From the NCBI GenBank assembly GCA_027343965.1, contig DAHWJX010000021.1, forward strand, positions 1 to 36,318: a DNA stretch of 36,318 nt, in the 5' to 3' direction. This document shows, one piece after another, positions 7,466 to 16,287 of this stretch. Position 1 is the first letter of the stretch. Every line of letters begins with the position of its first letter. The position numbers and the translations under genes were made by a program. This DNA comes from JAKACU01 sp021821185. GTDB taxonomy: Bacteria; Bacillota; Bacilli; Alicyclobacillales; SLC66. The notes under the pieces are model-generated. The model saw only the letters and a program-made list of their open reading frames with translations. It did not search any database and was not told the origin of the DNA.

Positions 7466-9397
7466 TTATTCAACCACCTTGGTAACCGACATAAGTTGGC
7501 GAACGATCCACTGAGGTTCTGCAGGGATAGCTGAATTTTCTTTGGCAAAGATGTCAGGTTCCGTATTGGACCACCCGACAAGAAGCACCATACCGGATGG
7601 CACAGATACGTTAGTAAATGCACTCAAATAGGGAAAGAGTGCTCGTCCAATTCCATGGTTCGCACTACTAAGTCCTGCACCAAGTTGCGTCAAAAATGGT
7701 CCTCTAGCATGCGTTTTGAAAAGCACATCAACATTGACGCTTGCCCCTCGTTTTAGATGCCCGAGAGGAAATACTTGCCGTCCATCGATCAAAACCATAT
7801 CGGAAAAGTCGACGGAAGAATGATTAACAAGAAATCCACCAAGGGAACTTTTATTGGCAAATAATTCACCTTGCAGATCACCAAACGTCGATACTGTGCG
7901 TGTCGCATAGATGAACCTCCCACCCCAGGCGCGAACGTTTGAAAATTCCGTCGTTGGTGCCTTGGTCTTCATCGTCACCAACGCATCACTTTTCACAGCG
8001 CCCGTCACGCGATCAGTCAAAGGAACCATCCACGTATCAGGGCGGGTAATGATGCTGTAAGACCGAGTTTGCGGAGACATTAAAGCCTGTACACCAACCG
8101 CTTGCGCCAGATGACCATCGACAACATCAATAAGACCAACACTCTGCGTCAAGATACCATTAGGTCGCTCCTCTACGCCTTGGATATAAATCGCAATCGC
8201 AACGCCAAGCGATACCACAGGTAAGATAGCCCATGCCCATTCGTTTTTACGATATTTACGTAAAATAAGATACAGCAAGGGCCCAGTGATCAATATATAA
8301 AGTCCAAAAACAACTTCCCAGATCCATAATGGCGGCATATGTAATTGTGGGAACAACTCGGCCGCATTCATCATCGTCCACAGTCCATTTGTCCCAAAGA
8401 GATCAAACGTGACTGGTAAACTATTATGATGCAATTGTTGCAAGAGGGTGTCCCAAAATACAGCGTTTCCCGTCCATGTCACCAAGGTCGATGTATTGGC
8501 TTGAATGCCAAGATAGGCAACTTGTCCACGTCCAACTGACGATACAGCGACCAAAGCATGATTGCGGCTTCCGACCAACACCGTAGCACCTGCATGCGCC
8601 GTCCCATAGAGCATGGGGATCATGCCGTGCGGTGGTCCTTGCGAAGCAAACTTGGCGAGGGCCGTCGCCTGACCATCCACAACAATCATACCAGCCACAG
8701 GGCTTAGCGTCGCAAGTGTTCCCACTTGTCCGGCATTAGGTTCTAAACCTCCAAGCAGCAAAATGCCGCCAGTATAAACCCACTGCTTAATCGCTTGCAC
8801 CTGTTTTGACGTTAACTCTGATGCACTTTTACCATCGATATAGAGATAGGATAATCCTTGCAATAATTCACCAGACGTAGGCACCGTTGACGGTGGAATG
8901 TAGGCCGTAACCACCTGTGCGGTCGAATTGGCTGATGATACCCCAGCCAAAAACTGAACCGCTTCGGGTTGATCGCTTATAACGCCTGCGATGTCGGAGC
9001 TTGCCACAGGCACGCCAGACACGCGCACGGTCGAAACCAGCTTATTGGATTGCAAAAAACGCACAGATTGTCCGGTTTCCAGCAATTCACCGGGCAAGCC
9101 GAGCGTTACCGTGCTTGTCCCTTTAGGCACCCAAATAGGCCAGGAAAAAGTCCCTTCATACGAGAAACCACTTTGATTGTGTATAGGAAAGATGAGGTGG
9201 CCAAAAACAGTTCGACCACCCGGGTTAAAAAGTGTTATACGCACAGGAGCCCATACATGAGGATCATAAAATGTCTGAAAACCGACATCGGCATGCATGG
9301 TTATTGGTTTGCTTGCCGCTATCGCCGGGATAAAGGCATGGGTCGCACACAAAATAATCACAGTTGCAATAAATAAATAACGCTTCATAAAGAACAT
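7466..9397 (-). CDS. Exported, membrane-spanning accessory protein of the ABC-2 system
   Basis: About 640 residues. A signal peptide (FIATVIILCATHAFIPAIAA) is followed by an extracytoplasmic region starting with an immunoglobulin-like fold (VGFQTFYDPHVWAPVRITLFNPG). Next comes a Rossmann-like segment similar to ABC-associated GldG/DUF4350-type domains (VKQWVYTGGILLLGGLEP). Two membrane helices follow around residues 360-400 (EVVFGLYILITGPLLYLIL; WAILPVVSLGVAIAIYIQG), then a second outer beta-rich region. The gene leads the operon. The start is uncertain: ATG at 9397 (MFFMKRY) and ATG at 9388 (MKRYLF) both precede the signal peptide and neither has a clear Shine-Dalgarno. No exact family is recognised; it may be a sensor or scaffold for the transporter. 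Confidence 0.7.
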   Translation of the reverse strand: MFFMKRYLFIATVIILCATHAFIPAIAASKPITMHADVGFQTFYDPHVWAPVRITLFNPGGRTVFGHLIFPIHNQSGFSYEGTFSWPIWVPKGTSTVTLGLPGELLETGQSVRFLQSNKLVSTVRVSGVPVASSDIAGVISDQPEAVQFLAGVSSANSTAQVVTAYIPPSTVPTSGELLQGLSYLYIDGKSASELTSKQVQAIKQWVYTGGILLLGGLEPNAGQVGTLATLSPVAGMIVVDGQATALAKFASQGPPHGMIPMLYGTAHAGATVLVGSRNHALVAVSSVGRGQVAYLGIQANTSTLVTWTGNAVFWDTLLQQLHHNSLPVTFDLFGTNGLWTMMNAAELFPQLHMPPLWIWEVVFGLYILITGPLLYLILRKYRKNEWAWAILPVVSLGVAIAIYIQGVEERPNGILTQSVGLIDVVDGHLAQAVGVQALMSPQTRSYSIITRPDTWMVPLTDRVTGAVKSDALVTMKTKAPTTEFSNVRAWGGRFIYATRTVSTFGDLQGELFANKSSLGGFLVNHSSVDFSDMVLIDGRQVFPLGHLKRGASVNVDVLFKTHARGPFLTQLGAGLSSANHGIGRALFPYLSAFTNVSVPSGMVLLVGWSNTEPDIFAKENSAIPAEPQWIVRQLMSVTKVVE

Positions 9398-9459
9398 TTT
9401 ATCACGGATGGTCAGCGAAGTACTATCGTGCAACGCTTATACAGAGAAAAAGGTGATGG

Positions 9460-9488
9460 TTGACAATAATACTGACCTGGACAATAAA
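9460..9488 (+). promoter_or_regulatory. Candidate sigma-A promoter for the LysR gene
   Basis: TTGACA (9460-9465), 17-base spacer, AATAAA (9483-9488). GACAATAA occurs twice, at 9462 and 9479, once overlapping each promoter element, so the repeat could be a binding site for an autoregulator. Found by eye. Confidence 0.4.
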
Positions 9489-9554
9489 ATAATGATCATG
9501 ATAAATAAAACAATATGATACTACACGAATCAAAAAGATAAGGAGTTTTGCGCT

Positions 9555-10457
9555 ATCGACCAGCATTTACTTGCATTCGTCACCGTTGCACAGGAACAAA
9601 ATTTTACTCGTGCAGCTGAAAAGTTGCATATTAGTCAACCAGCCATCAGCCAACATATCCAAAACTTAGAACAACGCCTTAATGTGAAACTCCTTGATAG
9701 GACGAACAAGTATGTGAGATTGAATAAGGCGGGTGAACTTGTTTATCACCATGCTAAAGACATTTTAAATTTGTACACACAGATGGATCGACTCATTGAA
9801 GACTTACAGCATAACGCCAGCGGATCACTGATTGTCGGCGCTAGTTTTACTTTTGGGGAATACGTGTTGCCACACATCATCGCAAGCTTTCGCCTTCGTT
9901 ACCCAAAGATCACACCAATGATTAGCATTGACAATACACGAACCGTCGTCGACAAAGTGAGTCGCGGCGAACTCGATATCGGGATCATTGAAGGCCAATC
10001 TCAATCACAAGAAGTAGACATCGAATCATTTGCCAAAGATACGGTGGCCATTGTTTCCTCGATCCATCATCCATTGGCTGCAAAAAAAGAGATGAGTAAG
10101 GAACAATTAGAAAGTGAAACGTGGATTATTCGCGAAAAAGGGTCTGGCACGAGGGAAATTACTGATTATGTGTTTTCTACCTATTCCATAAAACCCAAAG
10201 TCATCATTGAGTATAGTAGCACTCAAGTCATCAAAGAATCTGTCGAAGCTGGTTTAGGCTTGTCTGTCTTATCAACATGGGTGGTTCGCAAGGAATTAAA
10301 ATGGGGTACCCTTTGTCTCCTTCCTATGAACCATAATGAAATACATCGTCAGTTTTCCATGGTTGTGCGGAAATCGGATTTTCAGACGAAAGCAACCAAA
10401 GTATTTCAAAGTTTTCTGCGTGAAGAAACACAGGGCATCACGCAATCGATTTTATAG
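9555..10457 (+). CDS. LysR-family regulator, CysL/YeiE-like, with apparent ATC start
   Basis: 300 residues when started at ATC 9555, the usual LysR length. The sequence then opens DQHLLAFVTVAQEQNFTRAAEKL-HISQPAISQHI, a complete winged helix-turn-helix. The effector domain begins GSLIVGASFTFGEYVLP and contains DNTRTVVDKVSRGELDIGIIEG, as in the CysL/YeiE group. No ATG, GTG or TTG occurs in frame between the upstream TGA (9517) and the TTG at 9624. Starting at that TTG would remove half of the HTH. AAGGAG lies 9 bases before the ATC, where a ribosome expects a start. Either the gene uses a rare AUC start, or an ATG was mutated or misread. Targets unknown; it is divergent from the ABC operon at 9397. 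Confidence 0.85.
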   Translation: MDQHLLAFVTVAQEQNFTRAAEKLHISQPAISQHIQNLEQRLNVKLLDRTNKYVRLNKAGELVYHHAKDILNLYTQMDRLIEDLQHNASGSLIVGASFTFGEYVLPHIIASFRLRYPKITPMISIDNTRTVVDKVSRGELDIGIIEGQSQSQEVDIESFAKDTVAIVSSIHHPLAAKKEMSKEQLESETWIIREKGSGTREITDYVFSTYSIKPKVIIEYSSTQVIKESVEAGLGLSVLSTWVVRKELKWGTLCLLPMNHNEIHRQFSMVVRKSDFQTKATKVFQSFLREETQGITQSIL

Positions 10458-10485
10458 TAGAAAACAGGCGTAAGTTGCTGTCTAC

Positions 10486-10515
10486 CAGCGCAACCAAATC
10501 ATTTTCGTTGCGCTG
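10486..10515. terminator. Hairpin between convergent genes
   Basis: CAGCGCAAC (10486-10494) pairs perfectly with GTTGCGCTG (10507-10515) across a 12-base loop, between the LysR stop and the stop of the spore-coat gene. Neither strand has a good T run, so it is at best a weak bidirectional terminator. Confidence 0.45.
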
Positions 10516-10529
10516 ATTATAGACTACAG

Positions 10530-11612
10530 TTAGCGATTTTGTGCCAGATAATAGGCAAAATCGACAGCCAAGTCACCAGCTTTATTACGCATTTGGGGGA
10601 ACAGCAAACGACGAGCCGGTTTGGGGTTCATCTCGATATACCACACGTTTAAGCTATCATCCACGCCAAGATCATATCCAACAAGACCGAATGTCTTGTA
10701 TCTTTTGGATAAAGCATAGGAGACCACTTTGGCCGATCGGATAAGCCGATCGCTAATCTCCTCTGTTCGCGCCAGACCCCACACGTGTGCGAGATCGTTC
10801 ATCGACAAACGATGCCCCCCGGCCACAAGATTGGTGACCACTCCATGTTTAGCAGCTACTTTCGGGACGATACCGACAACTTGCCACTCTCCTTGGCGAT
10901 CACGCCCCAACACGACGCGAAAATCAACATTGGCCCCGTCTACTTGTAGCAAAGGAATCTGTTCTTGAACAATGTGTGTTCTTTTAGCGATCACTCGCTG
11001 ATAAAATTGATGAAAATCAACATTCGACAGAACTGCAGACAGTTTTTTGTCACCTTGAAACCGATCACACTCCACCCGTATCCCCCGCGGCACCGAAGTC
11101 AGGCGAAGCACGCCGCGCCCACCATAGCCCCCCGTCGGTTTCACATATACCGTCCGATAGCGATCCATCATGTCAACGACTGTAGATTCATTTTGTACAA
11201 TTTTAGTTTGAGGAACATGCATCGTGGTACCAGAAATCTGCGAAACAAAATGCGTTATTGCGCCTTTCCCTGGTAGAGATGGGTTAAATAACGGAATGTG
11301 GTGTTCTTTAGCATGACTGCGAAGAGGATGTACCAGCCCTTGTACGGCAAGGTGAACAAACACATTATCATAGAGGACATCAGGCATGTCTAACGTTTGT
11401 CGCGTCCATGTAGAGGCAAAAATCGGTGACAGGACATAACCTGTGACAATTCCTTTTTGCAAATTCATTTGTTCTGGATGAAATACAATAAGACGTGCCC
11501 CCATTTGTCGAGCACGCATCGCCATTCGTTCAAAAAACAGTGCTTTGCTTCGCCCCAAACCATCACATGGTTTAACCGTCGATGCAACGCCTATGGTTAT
11601 TTGACTGCCCAT
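10530..11612 (-). CDS. YheC/YheD-family endospore coat-associated ATP-grasp protein
   Basis: 360 residues of the YheC/D family found in spore formers. The N-terminal part (IGVASTVKPCDGLGRSKALFF, FHPEQMNLQKGIVTGYVLS) is followed by an ATP-grasp-like region with VYVKPTGGYGGRGVLRL (about 180-196), VQEQIPLL, DFRVVLGRDRQGEW, VPKVAAKHGVVTNLVAGG and the terminal YIEMNPKPARRL. The protein is associated with the spore coat in Bacillus; its chemistry is not established. The ATG at 11612 lies 7 bases after AAGGAGG. The frame is open 25 codons further upstream, but that part lies in the leader and includes the Shine-Dalgarno itself. Convergent with the LysR gene. Confidence 0.85.
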   Translation of the reverse strand: MGSQITIGVASTVKPCDGLGRSKALFFERMAMRARQMGARLIVFHPEQMNLQKGIVTGYVLSPIFASTWTRQTLDMPDVLYDNVFVHLAVQGLVHPLRSHAKEHHIPLFNPSLPGKGAITHFVSQISGTTMHVPQTKIVQNESTVVDMMDRYRTVYVKPTGGYGGRGVLRLTSVPRGIRVECDRFQGDKKLSAVLSNVDFHQFYQRVIAKRTHIVQEQIPLLQVDGANVDFRVVLGRDRQGEWQVVGIVPKVAAKHGVVTNLVAGGHRLSMNDLAHVWGLARTEEISDRLIRSAKVVSYALSKRYKTFGLVGYDLGVDDSLNVWYIEMNPKPARRLLFPQMRNKAGDLAVDFAYYLAQNR

Positions 11613-11707
11613 ACAGGAGCCTCCTTGGGGGCTTTCACACATAACCCTCAATCTCATGTCACGAGAGTGTATGCCATGTTTCCCCAAGGGGCACCGGACA
11701 GGAGCCT
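11613..11707 (-). promoter_or_regulatory. Structured leader of the spore-coat gene
   Basis: On the minus strand CCTTGGGG (11689-11682) can pair with CCCCAAGG (11630-11623). The latter runs into the Shine-Dalgarno, so pairing would mask part of it. A small hairpin, CTCGT-GAC-ATGAG, lies between the arms. ACAGGAGCCT is repeated at 11613 and 11698 (plus-strand reading). Drawn by eye; it resembles no riboswitch class I know. Confidence 0.3.
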
Positions 11708-11716
11708 ATTGGACTG

Positions 11717-12088
11717 TTATGAAGCGCTACTTTGGCCCTCGCTATATTCCACGCGCACCGTTGTAGCAATCCCACCGCGAACACTAAACTTGCCAATCAC
11801 TTCAAGATAACGAGGTTTTGCAAAACGAATAAAATCATCAGCGATAACATTCGTTACTTCTTCGTGAAAATGACCTTCCTCACGAAAACTCCACAAATAG
11901 AGTTTTAGCGATTTTAACTCGATAATATAAGGGCCCGGACGGTACCGAAAGGTTATGACACCAAAATCAGGTTGTCCTGTCTTTGGGCATACGGTGGTAA
12001 ATTCCGGAGCTTCGATAAATACTTCATAGTCACGCAGAGGGTAAGGATTAGCAATTGGTTCTAGTTCCTTTGATGGCTTAGTTGACAT
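11717..12088 (-). CDS. queF: NADPH-dependent 7-cyano-7-deazaguanine reductase
   Basis: Reduces preQ0 to preQ1 in queuosine biosynthesis; cytosolic. The 123-residue unimodular (type I) form shows the nucleophilic Cys in EFTTVCPKTGQPDFG (Cys34, with Asp41 the likely general acid) and the substrate motif ELKSLKLYLWSFREEGHFHEE (split here only by description, residues 57-77). The ATG at 12088 lies 9 bases after GGAGG, and eight upstream in-frame codons are excluded. It overlaps the end of the DUF2304 gene by 11 bases. No queC, queD or queE is nearby, so the rest of the pathway is encoded elsewhere or preQ0 is scavenged. Confidence 0.95.
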   Translation of the reverse strand: MSTKPSKELEPIANPYPLRDYEVFIEAPEFTTVCPKTGQPDFGVITFRYRPGPYIIELKSLKLYLWSFREEGHFHEEVTNVIADDFIRFAKPRYLEVIGKFSVRGGIATTVRVEYSEGQSSAS

Positions 12089-12455
12089 GACGATCATCCT
12101 CCGTAAGATCATGTTGCATTTGCAGTGTTTTTAACTCTGCTTTTACCATACCAAGTTCTTGCACAAGACGAATAGAGCGCATCGTGAGCCGCGATAAGAC
12201 GACGGTCAAATGTAGCATAATACCAAATAAGAAAAGAAATCCAATCAAAAAAAGCAAAGACGGCGGATAAGCGATCTTTAAAACATCGGCAAGTGGGTTT
12301 AACCATTGATGGAAAATGGATAGAATTAACAGAACCAATCCCATGCCAAGCCAAAACAGCGAATACTGTTCCATCAATACGCGACGTCGCATTAGATCAA
12401 TAACGGCAACTAAAAACACAATCGCGAAAACAGCCACGATCACAAAGACATTCAC
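12078..12455 (-). CDS. DUF2304 family membrane protein
   Basis: 125 residues with three hydrophobic helices (VFVIVAVFAIVFLVAVIDL at the N-terminus, LFWLGMGLVLLILSIFHQW, LLFLIGFLFLFGIMLHLTVV) and a charged C-terminal coil. The layout and the RRRVLMEQYSLFWL segment match DUF2304, which usually sits next to GT2 polyprenyl-phosphate sugar transferases. It starts at GTG 7 bases after GGGGAGG. Its start overlaps the GT2 stop (GTGA), showing translational coupling. A role in anchoring or assisting the glycosyltransferase is inferred from this linkage. Confidence 0.8.
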   Translation of the reverse strand: MNVFVIVAVFAIVFLVAVIDLMRRRVLMEQYSLFWLGMGLVLLILSIFHQWLNPLADVLKIAYPPSLLFLIGFLFLFGIMLHLTVVLSRLTMRSIRLVQELGMVKAELKTLQMQHDLTEDDRHVN

Positions 12456-13171
12456 GAGCGCGCCTCCCCTTTGACGCTGCCTTTGCGAAGGATCTCAAGC
12501 AAAATGGCTAGAGACACCTTTAACATATAATAACCAGACTTAAACATCGTAATGGATGACACACCCGCTTGGCGTTCCTTCATCTCAACAGGAATCTCAT
12601 GAATCGTCAATTTATGGCGATGTAACAACACCAGCACTTCTACTTCAGGATAGTCGATGGGATAATATTCGCTAAACAAGCGAATCACGCGATCGTTGAC
12701 GACTCGGTACCCTGAAGTCGTGTCATGAATCGGATAACCTACTGCCACACGCACCAACGTCGCTAACAAAATCATGCCAGCGCGCCTTGATCGTGAAGAA
12801 CGATACGCTGTCTTTTGCACGTATCTCGACCCAAGCACCATATCACCGTGATGTTGTCTTGCTTCATCAAGCAATCGTGGCAAGTCAGCCGGGTCATGTT
12901 GACCATCTGCATCGATTTGAACTGCAAAATGATAGCCCTTATCAAAAGCATAGCGATAGCCTGTCTGCATGGCACCACCGATACCTAAATTAACCGGTAA
13001 TTCGATCACTTGTGCTCCTGCACCCCGTGCTACATGTGCCGTATTGTCCGTAGATCCGTCAGAAATCACCACGATGTCAACATTAGGCGCAGAATGAAAA
13101 ATGCTACGGATTACGTCAGCGACACTGCGTTCTTCATTGAGGGCGGGAATAATCACCAAAGCGTCGTTCAT
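12452..13171 (-). CDS. Family 2 glycosyltransferase (polyprenyl-phosphate sugar transferase-like)
   Basis: 239 residues. GT-A motifs: VIIPALNEERSV at the start, SDGSTDNT (about 36-43), QIDADGQHDP with the metal-binding DxD (about 85-94), and LGSRY. This DPM1/DPG-synthase type usually transfers a sugar to a lipid phosphate carrier at the inner face of the membrane. The ATG at 13171 lies 9 bases after AAGGAG; the frame stays open far upstream only because it shadows the GT39 gene. It overlaps the GT39 stop by 4 bases (ATGA). The trio GT39-GT2-DUF2304 suggests one lipid-linked glycosylation step; the acceptor is unknown. Confidence 0.9.
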   Translation of the reverse strand: MNDALVIIPALNEERSVADVIRSIFHSAPNVDIVVISDGSTDNTAHVARGAGAQVIELPVNLGIGGAMQTGYRYAFDKGYHFAVQIDADGQHDPADLPRLLDEARQHHGDMVLGSRYVQKTAYRSSRSRRAGMILLATLVRVAVGYPIHDTTSGYRVVNDRVIRLFSEYYPIDYPEVEVLVLLHRHKLTIHEIPVEMKERQAGVSSITMFKSGYYMLKVSLAILLEILRKGSVKGEARS

Positions 13172-14373
13172 GCATGAGATCTCCTTTGAACGAAGATGTG
13201 CCAAACTTGCACGACATAGGCGGCAAGGATAATCAACCACAACACAATAATAGGGTAGCCGTATCGCGCCGTAGGCAAAAACCCTAACTGCAATAGCAAA
13301 AGTGCAAGCGTCGTAAAGCTGATTGTCCGCAGTTGGCGCCAAAACAGTCCCGCAAACATAAGGATAAAGCCCAGCACAACTACCACATGATGATATAACA
13401 CAAATAGCGCCATATAGCCATAGAGCCATGGTTGCCAAAAAAGATAACCCAGTTTGCCAAATAAAAACCAGCCTACAAAGAAAAAGAAATGATGAGTTAA
13501 TCCTTGTTCGATATAATGAATCGCAAATGTCTGCTGACTTTCATGCAGATTGCGCGACATTTGAATCAAGGTGTCAATCGGCACCTTAAAGTACGGGTCC
13601 GCGCCAGCTAAAAGTGGGTTGCCTGCTTCTGTTGAAAGTGGGATAAAGCGATGAAAATCCAGGGCGTTTCGCACCCACCATGGCATCATTGTAACGATAA
13701 AAAGAACAATACACCAAGCGAATTGCTTAAGCCAGGTAACAGCTCCTGTAACCCCCATTCTTCGAGAAGGCCACCACGACAACACGGCAAACAAAATGAG
13801 GAGCGGCAATACCGTCGGTCGCACCAAGGTAGTCAGTCCTAATAGAAACCCAGAGAGTGCATAATATCTCCTGCGATTTGTTTTTTGAGCAAAAACAAAT
13901 GCCAAGATCGTCGCGATAAGCAAGGGGATAAACAATGCTTCCGTAAGCAACATGAGCCCGACAAAGGAGTTCGGTAGATAAAATAGGGATAATAGAGCAG
14001 CGATGACTCCCGTCAGTTTGTTAACCATGACGGTACCTAACATATAAATAAGAAGTAATGTAATGATCGAAAGGACTTGCTGTGCCAGGTACACTTCATG
14101 AATGAGTCGCTGATGCGATAATCCACTCGTGTGCAAGATGGAGACAAGTTTCATGATAATGGCCACAAACAAGGGATAACCGGGCGTCACAAAGGCGTCA
14201 GGGACTGTACCGTTACCTAAGTAGCCATGCCAAACCACGTGCATTGCCATGGCATCATAACGCAACATATCGCCGTATTCGGCAACGCCAGTTTTTTTCC
14301 ACAAGTATATTCTGAATAAAAATGCTAAAAGTGCAATCACTATAAATGGGATATGAGATCGTAAGCGAGCCAA
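13168..14373 (-). CDS. Membrane glycosyltransferase, GT39/ArnT-like
   Basis: 401 residues with about ten membrane helices. The first outer loop contains acidic residues (GVAEYGDMLRYDAMA, about 30-44) and the segment DAFVTPGYPLFVAIIMK, typical of PMT/ArnT-type enzymes that take sugar from a polyprenyl-phosphate donor on the outer face. The GT2 protein encoded next is the natural donor synthase. The start is TTG, 8 bases after GGAGG; an overlapping ATG in that gap is out of frame. First gene of the operon running down to queF. Confidence 0.8.
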   Translation of the reverse strand: MARLRSHIPFIVIALLAFLFRIYLWKKTGVAEYGDMLRYDAMAMHVVWHGYLGNGTVPDAFVTPGYPLFVAIIMKLVSILHTSGLSHQRLIHEVYLAQQVLSIITLLLIYMLGTVMVNKLTGVIAALLSLFYLPNSFVGLMLLTEALFIPLLIATILAFVFAQKTNRRRYYALSGFLLGLTTLVRPTVLPLLILFAVLSWWPSRRMGVTGAVTWLKQFAWCIVLFIVTMMPWWVRNALDFHRFIPLSTEAGNPLLAGADPYFKVPIDTLIQMSRNLHESQQTFAIHYIEQGLTHHFFFFVGWFLFGKLGYLFWQPWLYGYMALFVLYHHVVVVLGFILMFAGLFWRQLRTISFTTLALLLLQLGFLPTARYGYPIIVLWLIILAAYVVQVWHIFVQRRSHA

Positions 14374-14454
14374 TGCATAATCCTCCTAGTCTATTTCATT
14401 AAAAGTACCGTTTTTTCCTGTTCTTTGTCAAACCTTTTTGCCACTTGGCTAAGG

Positions 14455-14460
14455 TATAAT
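14455..14460 (+). promoter_or_regulatory. -10 box upstream of the rRNA methyltransferase gene
   Basis: A perfect TATAAT, 33 bases before the ATG. No matching -35 at 16-18 bases; TTGTCA at 14425 is 24 bases away. Confidence 0.4.
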
Positions 14461-14493
14461 ACATCCATACAACCATCAAGGAGTCATATAATC

Positions 14494-15957
14494 ATGGCGG
14501 ATATTCCACAACTTTTTGCACAAATGTTTCGCGCATCTTTTGGTGAAACAGCTTGGCAACAATATCAAAATTCTTTAGAGCATCCTCGAGTGCGTGGTTT
14601 GCGGATAAATTCCTTAAGAGCAGTGAGTGACCGTCTAACCTTTCACCTTCCTGTTCCATGGAACCCAAGAGGTTTTATCATTGATCTTCAAGATCGCATT
14701 GGCAACGATCCATTACATGCAGCGGGCGTCGTGTACCTTCAGGAGCCCACCGCAATGGCCCCAGTCGCTGTGCTTGAGCCAAAACCAGGCGAACGAATAC
14801 TTGACCTATGTGCCGCACCTGGTGGTAAAACAACGCAGATTGGCGCCGCCATGGACAACCAAGGTTTTCTTCTTGCCAACGAAATCAATCGATCGCGCGC
14901 CCAAGCTCTCGTGCAAAATGTCGAGCGCATAGGACTAACGCATACCACTGTGTCGGCTGTTGCCCCAGACAAACTCACGGGCGCGTATAGTGCATTTTTT
15001 GATGCTGTCTTAGTCGATGCACCGTGTAGCGCCGAAGGACTTTTTCGCCGCGAGCCTGAAGCAAAACTTATGTGGAGTATAGAGCGCGTCGAAACGCTCG
15101 CACAACAACAACTAACCATATTGGAAAGCGCCTATACCATGCTGAAGGAACAGGGACGAATAGTCTACTCTACATGCACATTTAACCCCATAGAAAACGA
15201 ATGCGTTGTAGCCAAATTTATCGCGTCTCACCATGATCTGAGTCTACAAAAGTTATCTTTAGCACAGAGCGATCAAGGCCTATCATGGACACAAATCCTG
15301 GATGCGGCAAAGCACAGCGAGTGGCTCCATACCCTTGTTCAGCACAGCGAAACCGCTCTTAAACACACAGATACCTCATACTGTGCACGTTTTTTTCCGT
15401 TTCATTGCGAAGGAGAAGGACATTTTCTTGCCCTCATCGAACGTAAAAGCCATGATTCTCTAAAAGCACCGCACATAAAACGCGAAGCCGCAAAACACCG
15501 TGCATCGCAACGTGATGAGCAGGCACTATTGGAGACTTATGCATCATTTGCGCGAGACACGTTGACACCAATTGCCATCAAACAAATTCAGGAATCTCGT
15601 CATTTTCTCGCACAAAACGGGGTGTTGTTTGCCGTTTCCAAGGACACAGCGCCCATGCCCGCCTACTTACGCCCCGGCCTACCCTTGCTTCATCTTGTGA
15701 ACAAACGCGCGGCACCGGAACACGCCTTGGCCATGACCTTGCAAAAAGACGATGTGTTACGCGCGTGTTCTTTACCCTACGGCGATCAAAAAATTCTCGA
15801 CTACTTGGCCGGTCACCCGATTCCCTGCGACAGTCAAAACGGATGGTGCCTCGTACTTATCGATGATGCTCCGATTGGATGGGGTAAAGCGTCTCAAGGC
15901 GTATTGAAAAACCATTACCCAAAAGGGCTACGTCGACAGTATGAATTTGCTCGCTAG
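14494..15957 (+). CDS. rsmF: 16S rRNA m5C methyltransferase, RsmB/RsmF family
   Basis: 487 residues. An N-terminal region precedes a SAM-dependent methyltransferase domain with LCAAPGGKTTQIG (SAM binding, about 111-123), DAPCSAEG (about 177-184) and the catalytic Cys in YSTCTFNPIENE. The C-terminal third carries the extra RNA-binding, PUA-like region of RsmF-type enzymes (GILA-like RASQGVLKNHYPKGLRR at the end). It methylates a cytosine in 16S rRNA; the exact position cannot be told from sequence. The ATG at 14494 lies 10 bases after AAGGAG; the frame opens 23 codons earlier, but those cover the promoter. The symbol is the best family match rather than proof of orthology. Confidence 0.88.
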   Translation: MADIPQLFAQMFRASFGETAWQQYQNSLEHPRVRGLRINSLRAVSDRLTFHLPVPWNPRGFIIDLQDRIGNDPLHAAGVVYLQEPTAMAPVAVLEPKPGERILDLCAAPGGKTTQIGAAMDNQGFLLANEINRSRAQALVQNVERIGLTHTTVSAVAPDKLTGAYSAFFDAVLVDAPCSAEGLFRREPEAKLMWSIERVETLAQQQLTILESAYTMLKEQGRIVYSTCTFNPIENECVVAKFIASHHDLSLQKLSLAQSDQGLSWTQILDAAKHSEWLHTLVQHSETALKHTDTSYCARFFPFHCEGEGHFLALIERKSHDSLKAPHIKREAAKHRASQRDEQALLETYASFARDTLTPIAIKQIQESRHFLAQNGVLFAVSKDTAPMPAYLRPGLPLLHLVNKRAAPEHALAMTLQKDDVLRACSLPYGDQKILDYLAGHPIPCDSQNGWCLVLIDDAPIGWGKASQGVLKNHYPKGLRRQYEFAR

Positions 15958-16198
15958 ATTTTCTGCAAACGTGTGCACAACAGTTCTATCCTATAACGGC
16001 GGCGAAAATCCGCTCGGTCGAAGGAGTTTGACACAGTTAATGCTGTATGTTCGACACAGAGAAATCTCTTAAAAACTGAGCTATAGTGCCTTTTCTATAC
16101 TAAATACCATACAATTACACACTTTTTACATAAAATAATCTTATCGTAGAAGCAGGAAATGAAGGGTCTTATCTAGAAATTAATTTTGTCAAAATCAA

Positions 16199-16212
16199 TG
16201 CAAACGATTGAA
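16199..16212. promoter_or_regulatory. Possible LacI-type (MalR) operator
   Basis: TGCAAACGATTGAA has the central CG and CAA.CG.TTG symmetry of LacI/GalR-family operators. It lies about 200 bases before malE in an operon that encodes its own LacI-type regulator. Imperfect, single copy. Confidence 0.35.
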
Positions 16213-16287
16213 CTACTTTTTGACGTTGCTGTAAGCGAACCCAATGTTCTTTCTATTGACTTCGCGAGGCAACGGATAAGGAGTAGA

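Noticed and set aside
8969..9376. Plus-strand frame of 135 codons inside the exported-protein gene
   Set aside because: Cys/His/Arg-rich shadow translation, no start context, while the minus frame encodes a signal peptide and folded domains.
13172..13438. Long N-terminal extension of the GT2 gene
   Set aside because: It is the shadow of the GT39 3' end in another frame; a ribosome site and family-like start lie at 13171.
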